Shown here one piece after another: positions 1 to 4,978 of a stretch of 5,110 nucleotides of DNA (the stretch's first letter is position 1; each line of letters starts with the position of its first letter). Source of the DNA: Rickettsiaceae bacterium. GTDB lineage: Bacteria > Pseudomonadota > Alphaproteobacteria > Rickettsiales > Rickettsiaceae. The stretch spans positions 1-5,110 of the forward strand of contig JAIOYM010000080.1 of the NCBI GenBank assembly GCA_021741085.1, given 5' to 3'. Both the position numbers and the translations under genes were made by a program. Below the pieces are notes generated by a model. That model was given only the letters and a program-made list of their open reading frames with translations. It was not told the origin of the DNA and made no database searches.

Positions 1-33
1 CGTCATTGTGCTCTTTGCCCTGGCAAAGGGCTC
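1..33. repeat. Palindromic repeat arm, inverted partner of 451-483
   Basis: CTTTGCC (13-19) and GGCAAAG (22-28) form a tight hairpin. The stretch begins GTCATTGTGCTCTTTG. The reverse complement of 451-483 begins GTCATCACGCTCTTTG, so the two are diverged inverted copies lying about 420 bases apart. The element may continue upstream of the window. The bases up to about 82 show only weak similarity to the linkers between the later copies. Confidence 0.55.
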
Positions 34-82
34 CCACTACAATAATAGTTAACTCAGGGTAAACCATAATAATAGAATACTC

Positions 83-208
83 AATGAGCCTGCTCTGCTA
101 AGAGCGTGGCAATCCAGGATAAATGACTCCTTATATACATATTTAAGAAGAAAGAAGTTAATAACTGGATCACCACGCTAGTGCTTGTAGGCACTAGCTC
201 GTGATGAC
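83..208. repeat. Composite palindromic element, copy 1
   Basis: The left unit (about 83-118) ends GCGTGGCAATCCAGG and is diverged at its left side. A 46-base AT-rich core follows (119-164), then a reverse unit (165-208) starting CTGGATCACCACG and ending CTCGTGATGAC. The reverse unit contains a perfect 7-bp stem, CTAGTGC (178-184) with GCACTAG (191-197), around a 6-base loop. The terminal GTGATGAC is an inverted version of the GTCATTGC that opens the better-preserved left units. Confidence 0.7.
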
Positions 209-225
209 ACTAATCTATAACTGAC

Positions 226-315
226 AGGCATTCCGGCAATTCTAATACAGTAGCAACATCCTCTAGCGGTAACGCGCAAGTGTCATTGCGAGCTTGCAAA
301 GCGTGGCAATCCAGG
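226..315. repeat. Direct repeat, first copy (pairs with 501-594)
   Basis: Bases 226-249 are identical to 501-524, and bases 252-315 are identical to 531-594 over 64 positions. The only difference is a 2-base versus 6-base junction between the two blocks. The right part is the forward palindromic unit: ATTGC (285-289) pairs with GCAAT (306-310), and GCTT (292-295) with AAGC (299-302). The block also carries GCG-GTAA-CGC (266-275), a mini-hairpin that would have a GNRA-type loop in RNA. Confidence 0.92.
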
Positions 316-483
316 AAAAACGACTCTTCTACATACAATTTTAAAAGAAAGGTTAGATAACTGGATCACCACGCTAGTTCGCAAGCTCACGCAAGCAGCC
401 GAACTAACATATTATCAAACCAAGGCTAGAGCAAAACATTATTTTCGCTAGGCTCCTTTGACATGAGCAAAGAGCGTGATGAC
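282..483. repeat. Composite palindromic element, copy 2 with an enlarged right half
   Basis: The left unit is 282-315 and the AT-rich core is 316-360, recognisably related to the core of copy 1 (shared AAA-GACTC start and ATAACTGGAT end). The right half starts CTGGATCACCACGCTAG at 361, as in copy 1, but runs about 79 bases longer before reaching the GTGATGAC end at 483. Extra internal pairing includes TAGTTCG (375-381) with CGAACTA (400-406). The simplest readings are an insertion within the right half, or a second element's right end joined to this one. Confidence 0.65.
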
Positions 484-500
484 AAACTCCTAAGACTGAT

Positions 501-594
501 AGGCATTCCGGCAATTCTAATACAAAGAAAAGCAACATCCTCTAGCGGTAACGCGCAAGTGTCATTGCGAGCTTGCAAAGCGTGGCAATCCAGG
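501..594. repeat. Direct repeat, second copy (pairs with 226-315)
   Basis: This copy is almost identical to 226-315, with a 4-base longer junction at 525-530. It opens composite copy 3, whose core (596-635) keeps the CAACTCTTCTATACAAATAC pattern of the other cores. CCAGGG (590-595) faces CCCTGG (636-641), after which the similarity ends, four bases before the stop codon of the M23 gene. On the minus strand this palindrome would sit in the 3' untranslated part of the M23 mRNA, where it could act as a stabilising or terminating hairpin. That role is inference. Confidence 0.9.
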
Positions 595-644
595 GCAAAC
601 AACTCTTCTATACAAATACAAAAAGCAGCAAAATCCCCTGGCGG

Positions 645-2132
645 CTATTTTTTACTAGAATTCAGCCCTGGTATAGATTTATTGCCTAAAGCTACCTCAT
701 TAATATTGCTGGTATTAAATTTAGAAGTTACACTTGCAAGATAATTTTTGAAATTTTTAAATGCCTGAAGTGTTTTAGGAGTCATTTCATGCTTAATTTG
801 AGGGGCGTGGCGTAAAAAGTCAACTTTTTTACCTTTATATTTGAGTTCTAAATGTATATGAGGTCCATAAGTACGGCCCGTCATTCCTACTAAACCTATA
901 ACTTGTCCTTGCTTTACCTTAGTGCCTACAGACAAGCCTTTGGAAAAGCTTTTAAGGTGCGCATAAAGAGTAGAATAATCTTGTGAATGTTTTATCTCAA
1001 TAAATTTGCCGTGACCGTTAGCCCATCCTGTTTTCATAACTATACCATCACCAACAGATAGAATATCAGAACCCAAAGGCGCCGCAAAATCTACACCAGA
1101 ATGCATTCTTGTGTATCCATTTAAGGTTCGTATACCAAATCTAGAGGAAACTCTAGCAACACCTTTTACAGGAGGCTTAAGTAGAGTGGCTTTTAAAGCT
1201 TTTCCGCTTTCCGAAAAATATTGCGAAGAGCCAAATCCCGCATCATAACGATAAATATTATAGTTTTTATTGCCTACACTTAGAGAAACAAGCAATATGT
1301 TGCCATACTTTACTTTACCGCTTTCTGGGATTACATTTTTTTCTAAAACAACATGTACTTTAGCAGAGGTATTTAAAATTTCATTAAAATTCAACTGTTG
1401 CTTAAAACTATCCAATATTTCTTGTGATTGCCTTTGGCTTACACCTAGTGCAAGTAAAGCTTTTGGTAGATTTTTATTAGAAATTCCTGCAGAGCGTCGT
1501 GTTAAGAATTTTTCGACGGTAAGTGTAACTTTTTTAGCAATAAAATTATCTTTCTGGGCTAAAATTTCAATTTTTTCCAGATCATTTAACTCGATTACAA
1601 TTTTATTAAAACTTTTGGTGTTTGTAGTATTGTCGTAAAACAATTCTATTTTTTTTCCGATAGTTAATATTAGCTTTGGATTTATTTTAGCTAGGGATAA
1701 AGCCTTAGTTATCTTTACGATATCACTTTGAGTGAAGCTATTTGTCGATAAAATTTTATTAAGACTATCACCAGATTTAATAGTTGCAATTTTGCTGACC
1801 TGTTTAGGAATAGTGTCACTTTTAGTAGGCAGGGTAAGTAAATTATTTGCCTTAATTGAAGGAGATGTCTCAGGTGCCTTAATTGAAGGAGATGTCTCAG
1901 GAGATTCTATAGTAGTAACATCAATTTTATTTTCTAAAACATCAGACTCTTCAGTGTAAGCTAAATCATTCATGACTAGCTTATCTTTTGTACTTATGTA
2001 TTCGTTTAAAGAATTGAACAGAATTAAGCCGACAAGTATCGTGAGCAGAGAAAAAAACAATATTTTTGTGAAACGAGCCTGTAAATAATTTTCGACAGGG
2101 TCTTGATATATTGCAGTTTGTTCAGAACTCAT
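645..2132 (-). CDS. Membrane-anchored M23 peptidoglycan DD-metalloendopeptidase, MepM-like
   Basis: The 495-residue protein likely cleaves peptide cross-links in peptidoglycan, facing the periplasm. In order it has a short cytoplasmic N-terminus, one hydrophobic segment at about 22-40 (signal anchor), and a low-complexity linker at 70-110. A LysM-like domain follows at about 113-166 (IKSGDSLNKIL motif), then a middle domain at about 197-300 like that of MepM/YebA proteins. The M23 (LytM) domain is at about 322-440. Zinc and active-site residues are intact: HSGVD (H344, D348), YAHL (H392) and GPHIHLEL (H425, H427), so activity is expected. A basic C-terminal tail of about 50 residues follows. 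The ATG at 2132 places the anchor near the N-terminus, but the ribosome-binding site is weak. The stop is TAG. A promoter lies upstream at 2269-2297. MepM is the closest named relative I can suggest; exact orthology is not certain. Confidence 0.93.
   Translation of the reverse strand: MSSEQTAIYQDPVENYLQARFTKILFFSLLTILVGLILFNSLNEYISTKDKLVMNDLAYTEESDVLENKIDVTTIESPETSPSIKAPETSPSIKANNLLTLPTKSDTIPKQVSKIATIKSGDSLNKILSTNSFTQSDIVKITKALSLAKINPKLILTIGKKIELFYDNTTNTKSFNKIVIELNDLEKIEILAQKDNFIAKKVTLTVEKFLTRRSAGISNKNLPKALLALGVSQRQSQEILDSFKQQLNFNEILNTSAKVHVVLEKNVIPESGKVKYGNILLVSLSVGNKNYNIYRYDAGFGSSQYFSESGKALKATLLKPPVKGVARVSSRFGIRTLNGYTRMHSGVDFAAPLGSDILSVGDGIVMKTGWANGHGKFIEIKHSQDYSTLYAHLKSFSKGLSVGTKVKQGQVIGLVGMTGRTYGPHIHLELKYKGKKVDFLRHAPQIKHEMTPKTLQAFKNFKNYLASVTSKFNTSNINEVALGNKSIPGLNSSKK
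1849..1901 (-). repeat. In-frame 27-base tandem duplication inside the M23 gene
   Basis: Bases 1849-1874 repeat exactly at 1876-1901, a period of 27 that keeps the reading frame. The protein therefore reads PETSPSIKA twice (residues 78-86 and 87-95) in the linker between the membrane anchor and the LysM-like domain. Identity at the DNA level suggests a recent slippage or duplication. The site looks tolerant of length change. Confidence 0.95.
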
Positions 2133-2250
2133 TTTTTTTACATCTTATTAAATTTTCATTTGTTTATTTTGTCTACAAGTTAAAGAAAATAGGATCTATT
2201 TAAATTAAAGACTAGAAACATTAAAATTTCATATAACTATGTGTTAAACA

Positions 2251-2268
2251 AACATTCTTTTGAATGTT
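2251..2268. repeat. Inverted repeat over the predicted M23 transcription start
   Basis: AACATTC (2251-2257) and GAATGTT (2262-2268) form a perfect 7-bp inverted repeat around TTTT. It abuts the predicted -10 box at 2269-2274 and covers the expected start point near 2262. It could be an operator or a 5' hairpin in the mRNA. No regulator can be assigned. Confidence 0.45.
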
Positions 2269-2297
2269 ATTATAGATTAACACGAAATCAGTTGCAA
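2269..2297 (-). promoter_or_regulatory. Sigma70-type promoter of the M23 gene
   Basis: Read on the minus strand, TTGCAA (2297-2292) is followed after exactly 17 bases by a perfect TATAAT (2274-2269). Transcription would start near 2262, giving a leader of about 130 bases before the ATG at 2132. The -35 matches the TTGACA consensus at four of six positions. Confidence 0.6.
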
Positions 2298-2555
2298 GAG
2301 ATATATCATTGTTTTCATAGTAATATATTGCGATTAGTTATTAAATAAACCTAAGATAAACCAAATATTAATTACTTTATTTGAAGTTTTTCAAGAAAAA
2401 ATAGTGTTTAAGTATTTTGCGCAAAGCTTTTTTTGTTATCGAGGTAACAGGGGTTTGTAGAGTGACTTATTAATCAACAAATTTAATTTTGTTTGGAGAT
2501 GATTAAATAATTTAAACTTAATAAAAAGTGTTGGATAGGATTTTTTATGAATGGG

Positions 2556-2582
2556 GCGGGTTTATTGTTTAAATACCCCCGC
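2556..2582 (-). terminator. Possible recA terminator hairpin without a clear U-tract
   Basis: GCGGG (2556-2560) can pair with CCCGC (2578-2582). It begins about 20 bases past the recA stop, and its G+C content stands out from its surroundings. Past the stem on the minus strand there is no run of T, so it is not a textbook intrinsic terminator. It may instead protect the mRNA 3' end or work with Rho. Confidence 0.35.
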
Positions 2583-2603
2583 AAAATTCAGTCTTTAATT
2601 AGA

Positions 2604-3656
2604 TTACTCAGAGTTTGCACTTACTTCACTATCCACTGCCGTTATAACGAAATCAGCTCCAACGATACCGGTGGATGCCTTTTGTCTAATTTTTTGCTCT
2701 AGTTGGGAAGTTACTTCTGGGTTTGATTTTAAGTATTGTTTTACATTTTCTCTGCCTTGCCCAATTTTTTCCCCCATATAAGAGAACCAAGATCCAGCTT
2801 TTTCTATAATATTTAAGTTGGCAGCAATATCAAGTATTTCCCCTTCTTTTGATATGCCTCGGCCGTACATTATATCAAAGTCTACAGTAGCGAATGGTGC
2901 TGCTACTTTGTTTTTTACAACTTTAACCCTTGTTTGGCTTCCTACTACAAGATCTTTGTCTTTTATCGAGCCAACTCTTCTGATGTCAAGTCTAACTGAT
3001 GCGTAGAATTTAAGGGCATTTCCTCCTGTTGTAGTTTCTGGGCTGCCGAACATTATACCAATTTTCATTCTGATTTGGTTAATGAATATGATGATTGTAT
3101 TAGTTTTTGATACCGAAGCGGTAAGTTTTCTAAGAGCTTGGCTCATTAGGCGAGCTTGTAGTCCCATATGTGAATCACCCATATCCCCTTCAATCTCAGC
3201 TTTAGGAACAAGTGCAGCCACACTATCTATAACCAATACATCTATCGAATGTGAGCGCACTAAAGCGTCAGCTATTTCCAAAGCTTGTTCTCCGCTGTCT
3301 GGTTGCGATAATATTAAGTTTTCCGTATCAACCCCGAGTTTTTTAGCATATACAGGATCTAGAGCATGTTCTGCATCTATAAACGCACAGGTTCCCCCTA
3401 GTTTTTGTGCTTCAGTGATTATGTGTAAAGTTAGAGTGGTTTTACCAGAGCTTTCAGGACCAAAAATTTCTACAACTCTACCTCTTGGCAAACCCCCTAT
3501 ACCTAAAGCTAAATCCAATCCTAAAGATCCGGTTGGAAGGGCGTCGATATCAAGATTTTGTTTTTGCCCCAATTTCATTACAGAGCCTTTACCAAAAGTT
3601 TTTTCTATTTGACTTATTACTGCGTCTAAAGCTTTGTTCTTTTCTTGTGATGACAT
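2604..3656 (-). CDS. recA: RecA recombinase
   Basis: This is the 350-residue ATP-dependent strand-exchange protein of homologous recombination and repair, complete and of normal length. Walker A is GPESSGKTT at 66-74 with K72. The catalytic glutamate is E96 in DAEHALDP. Walker B ends at D144 (VLVIDSVAALVP). DNA-binding loop L1 lies around 156-165, and loop L2 around 192-217 begins with FINQIRMKIG and the allosteric Q194. The signature ALKFYASVRL is at 214-223. K72 and E96 carry the same numbers as in the E. coli protein, which supports the ATG at 3656 even though its ribosome-binding site is poor. The C-terminal tail is short and mildly acidic. It lies 131 bases downstream of rlmB on the same strand. 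No GTTC/GAAC or CTGT/ACAG words occur in that gap, so no LexA-type SOS box is visible. Confidence 0.99.
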   Translation of the reverse strand: MSSQEKNKALDAVISQIEKTFGKGSVMKLGQKQNLDIDALPTGSLGLDLALGIGGLPRGRVVEIFGPESSGKTTLTLHIITEAQKLGGTCAFIDAEHALDPVYAKKLGVDTENLILSQPDSGEQALEIADALVRSHSIDVLVIDSVAALVPKAEIEGDMGDSHMGLQARLMSQALRKLTASVSKTNTIIIFINQIRMKIGIMFGSPETTTGGNALKFYASVRLDIRRVGSIKDKDLVVGSQTRVKVVKNKVAAPFATVDFDIMYGRGISKEGEILDIAANLNIIEKAGSWFSYMGEKIGQGRENVKQYLKSNPEVTSQLEQKIRQKASTGIVGADFVITAVDSEVSANSE

Positions 3657-3756
3657 AAATATTTTCTTATTAAATTTTGTATTGCTAGGTTGTTTGGGGT
3701 GTTAAGATATAATCGTACTTTGCTTACAAAGAATACTTGATAAAACAAAATACGAT

Positions 3757-3762
3757 ATTATA
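3757..3762 (-). promoter_or_regulatory. Weak candidate -10 box for recA
   Basis: The gap upstream of recA contains TATAAT on the minus strand here, but the hexamer at the expected -35 position (AAGAAT) is poor and there is no TGn extension. ATATAATCGTA (3707-3717) is a near-inverted copy of TACGATATTAT (3751-3761), so the region is also roughly symmetrical. recA may have its own weak promoter or depend on read-through from rlmB. Confidence 0.25.
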
Positions 3763-3781
3763 GTTACATAAGTGCAACTAT
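3760..3781 (-). terminator. Stem-loop just after rlmB, possible weak terminator
   Basis: ATAGTT (3760-3765) pairs with AACTAT (3776-3781). Two more inner pairs after one mismatch leave a 4-base loop. The stem starts six bases past the rlmB stop and is followed on the minus strand by a moderately T-rich stretch. The stem is AT-rich, and it overlaps the weak -10 candidate of recA, so only one of the two readings may be right. Confidence 0.3.
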
Positions 3782-3787
3782 TCTTCG

Positions 3788-4498
3788 CTAATTAGTATAG
3801 CTTAACTTTTGATAAATTGCATTGAAAAAGATTGCGGCAGCATTCGAGGCATTTAAGCTTTCCATTTTTGTGCTCATAGGTATCTTGACTAAAAAATCAC
3901 AATTATTTTTTACAAGTGGTCTGATTCCATTACCTTCCGAGCCTATAATAGCAACTATTTTTTTTAAATCCGGTAAGTTATGGATGGTGTCTTTAGTGTT
4001 GATATCTAAACCCATTACCCAAAAGCCCAGCTTTTTTAAATCTTCTATAGTTCTTGAAATATTTACTACTTGTACTATCTTTACCAATTCTAGCCCTCCA
4101 CTTGAAGTTTTAGCTACTGTGGCATTTTCCTCCACAGAATTATTTTTTGGTATGATTATTACATCAAATTCAAAAGCTGCTGCAGATCTTAGAATTGCGC
4201 CAAAATTTTGAGGATCAGTTATCTGGTCCAGGATTACGATTTTGGTAACATTATCTAAATCATTCAATTCTTGTTGCATTACTGGCGCGGCTGTTACAAC
4301 TAAGCCTTGGTGGTGTGAAGTTTTTGCTAAGTCTTGTAGGTCTTTTTCGGATAAGATTCTATGGTTAAATTTTGTTATTAATTCCTTGTGCTCATTAAAG
4401 CTATGAGGTGTACATGCAATCTGTTTAATCTCTCTTGATGGGTTGTTTAGTGCGGCTAGGGAAGCGTGTAGTCCGTAAATATTATAAAATTTTAGCAT
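3788..4498 (-). CDS. rlmB: SpoU/TrmH-family rRNA 2'-O-ribose methyltransferase, RlmB-like
   Basis: The 236-residue protein is predicted to transfer methyl from S-adenosylmethionine to a ribose 2'-OH. In E. coli RlmB the target is G2251 of 23S rRNA. Residues 3-72 form the substrate-binding domain (YGLHASLAAL start, HHQGLV end), and 80-236 the trefoil-knot SPOUT domain. All three family motifs are present: motif 1 DPQNFGAILRSAAAF (95-109; N98, R104), motif 2 IIGSEGNGIRPLV (184-196; E188) and motif 3 IPMSTKMESLNASNAAAI (206-223). Length is close to E. coli RlmB. The N-terminal domain favours RlmB over tRNA-specific TrmH or TrmL, though a related 23S or tRNA target cannot be excluded. AAGG (4510-4513) lies 11 bases before the ATG at 4498. 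The gene is divergent from the tRNA/tuf cluster, and recA follows downstream. Confidence 0.92.
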   Translation of the reverse strand: MLKFYNIYGLHASLAALNNPSREIKQIACTPHSFNEHKELITKFNHRILSEKDLQDLAKTSHHQGLVVTAAPVMQQELNDLDNVTKIVILDQITDPQNFGAILRSAAAFEFDVIIIPKNNSVEENATVAKTSSGGLELVKIVQVVNISRTIEDLKKLGFWVMGLDINTKDTIHNLPDLKKIVAIIGSEGNGIRPLVKNNCDFLVKIPMSTKMESLNASNAAAIFFNAIYQKLSYTN

Positions 4499-4643
4499 TT
4501 ATGTCTTGACCTTGTAAATTTTTCCAAATATATTCAATAGAGCAATGAAATAACTTTTCGGATAAATTAAGAGTCTTCTGATTTTTTTGATATTTTTCAC
4601 TAATTAAATAAATTTTGATCGTGTCACCGGTCTTTTCTTTACT

Positions 4644-4673
4644 AGTATAATATTATAAAAATATCTATTGCAA
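4644..4673 (-). promoter_or_regulatory. Candidate rlmB promoter
   Basis: On the minus strand TTGCAA (4673-4668) is followed after 18 bases by TATACT (4649-4644). Transcription would start near 4637, leaving a leader of about 140 bases. The -35 hexamer is self-complementary and is shared with the opposite tRNA/tuf promoter. The boxes are good but not perfect in a very AT-rich background. Confidence 0.4.
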
Positions 4674-4696
4674 TTACTTTTAAAGTATTATATCTT
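4668..4696 (+). promoter_or_regulatory. Candidate promoter of the tRNA-Tyr/tRNA-Gly/tuf transcript
   Basis: TTGCAA (4668-4673) is followed after 17 bases by TATCTT (4691-4696), placing the start about 25 bases before the tRNA-Tyr 5' end. The -10 box matches consensus at four of six positions, which is weak for so highly expressed a unit. A TATAAT also occurs at 4646-4651 but has no convincing -35. Confidence 0.4.
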
Positions 4697-4727
4697 AGTT
4701 TATTATTAATACGGTTTGTTTTTTGTA

Positions 4728-4813
4728 GGATGGATGGCCGAGTGGTTAAAGGCAGCAGACTGTAAATCTGCCCACGGAAGTGTACGTAGGTTCGAATCCT
4801 ACTCCATCCACCA
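4728..4813 (+). tRNA. tRNA-Tyr (anticodon GUA), CCA encoded
   Basis: The acceptor arms GGATGGA (4728-4734) and TCCATCC (4803-4809) pair fully. The discriminator is A4810, and CCA is encoded at 4811-4813. The anticodon stem GCAGA/TCTGC encloses GTA at 4762-4764. The T arm is GTAGG/CCTAC around TTCGAAT. A long variable arm marks a class II tRNA, as expected for bacterial tRNA-Tyr. It is first in a cluster with tRNA-Gly and tuf, the same order as tyrU-glyT before tufB in E. coli, but without the two flanking tRNA-Thr genes. Confidence 0.98.
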
Positions 4814-4828
4814 TTCGTAATTTATTGA

Positions 4829-4844
4829 TTTCATTATAATGAAA
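4829..4844. repeat. Perfect 16-base palindrome between the two tRNA genes
   Basis: TTTCATTATAATGAAA is fully self-complementary and sits in the 40-base gap between tRNA-Tyr and tRNA-Gly. It could form an AU-rich hairpin that helps separate the two tRNAs during processing. It contains TATAAT but has no suitable -35, so an internal promoter is less likely. Confidence 0.5.
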
Positions 4845-4853
4845 ATAAAGTAA

Positions 4854-4924
4854 GCGGGTGTAGCTCAATGGTAGAGCCCCAGCCTTCCAAGCTGGTTGCG
4901 TGGGTTCGATTCCCATCACCCGCT
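4854..4924 (+). tRNA. tRNA-Gly (anticodon UCC), CCA not encoded
   Basis: The acceptor arms GCGGGTG (4854-4860) and CACCCGC (4917-4923) pair fully, with discriminator T4924. The anticodon stem CCAGC/GCTGG encloses TCC at 4886-4888, which reads GGA and GGG codons. The T arm is GTGGG/CCCAT with loop TTCGATT. The bases after the discriminator are CCG, so the CCA end must be added by tRNA nucleotidyltransferase, unlike the neighbouring tRNA-Tyr. It lies 54 bases upstream of tuf. Confidence 0.98.
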
Positions 4925-4960
4925 CCGTAAGTGTAAAGTGGTCATTTTTTAATTTAAAAT

Positions 4961-4966
4961 AGAGGA
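4961..4966 (+). promoter_or_regulatory. Ribosome-binding site of tuf
   Basis: AGAGGA ends 12 bases before the ATG at 4979. The spacing is a little long, but this is the strongest Shine-Dalgarno match in the window, as expected for an abundant protein. There is no alternative start codon nearby. Confidence 0.65.
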
Positions 4967-4978
4967 ACTTAAATATAT

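Larger units (their letters stand above)
1..641. repeat. Intergenic array of palindromic MITE-like repeats, no gene
   Basis: No credible coding sequence is visible here. The stretch is built from related palindromic units whose ends read GTCATTGCGAG at one side and CGTGGCAATCCAGG at the other. Forward units lie at about 83-118, 282-315 and 561-594. Reverse-oriented partners lie at 165-208 and from 361, with another right-end-like arm at 451-483. Each forward unit is followed by a related AT-rich core of 40-46 bases (119-164, 316-360, 596-635) and then by the reverse partner starting CTGG. The whole is best read as three tandem copies of one composite element, the first diverged at its left and the third cut short on the right. 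The GTCATTGCGAG...GGCAATCC pattern resembles short intergenic repeats I recall from Rickettsiales and other bacteria. No transposase is present, so any movement would need an enzyme encoded elsewhere. Confidence 0.85.
2133..2603. other. 471-base non-coding spacer between recA and the M23 gene
   Basis: No coding sequence of useful length is seen on either strand. The spacer is very AT-rich. It holds the M23 promoter, an inverted repeat beside it, and a GC-rich hairpin close to the recA stop. A 10-base perfect palindrome, TTTGCGCAAA (2416-2425), lies in the middle without a clear role. I do not recognise an SRP RNA, tmRNA or tRNA. It may include remains of a decayed gene, as is common in Rickettsiales, but no parent gene can be named. 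Confidence 0.7.

Noticed and set aside
1..641. CRISPR array
   Set aside because: The repeats are long, palindromic, few, irregularly spaced (196-279 bases), and the sequences between them are related to each other. No cas gene is present.
463..744. Open plus-strand frame of 93 codons starting MSKERDD
   Set aside because: It runs through the repeat array and then antisense to the end of the M23 gene. It has no ribosome-binding site, and its residues such as SLRACKAWQSR are just a translation of the palindromic repeat.
2133..2603. Hidden structural RNA (SRP RNA, tmRNA, 6S RNA) in the recA-M23 gap
   Set aside because: No conserved SRP, tmRNA or tRNA-like core was recognised, and the region is too AT-rich with too little pairing. 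A 6S-like RNA could not be tested without covariance models.
2552..2716. Small plus-strand frame starting near 2548 across the end of recA
   Set aside because: It is mostly antisense to the recA 3' end, has no ribosome-binding site, and shows no recognisable motif.
3082..3612. Long plus-strand open frame of 176 codons opposite recA
   Set aside because: It is the antisense shadow of a fully conserved recA and matches no family I know. The same applies to shorter frames opposite the M23 gene and rlmB.
4829..4844. Internal promoter between the two tRNAs (TATAAT at 4835-4840)
   Set aside because: The bases at the expected -35 position lie in the end of tRNA-Tyr and do not resemble TTGACA. The TATAAT is part of a perfect palindrome that explains it equally well.
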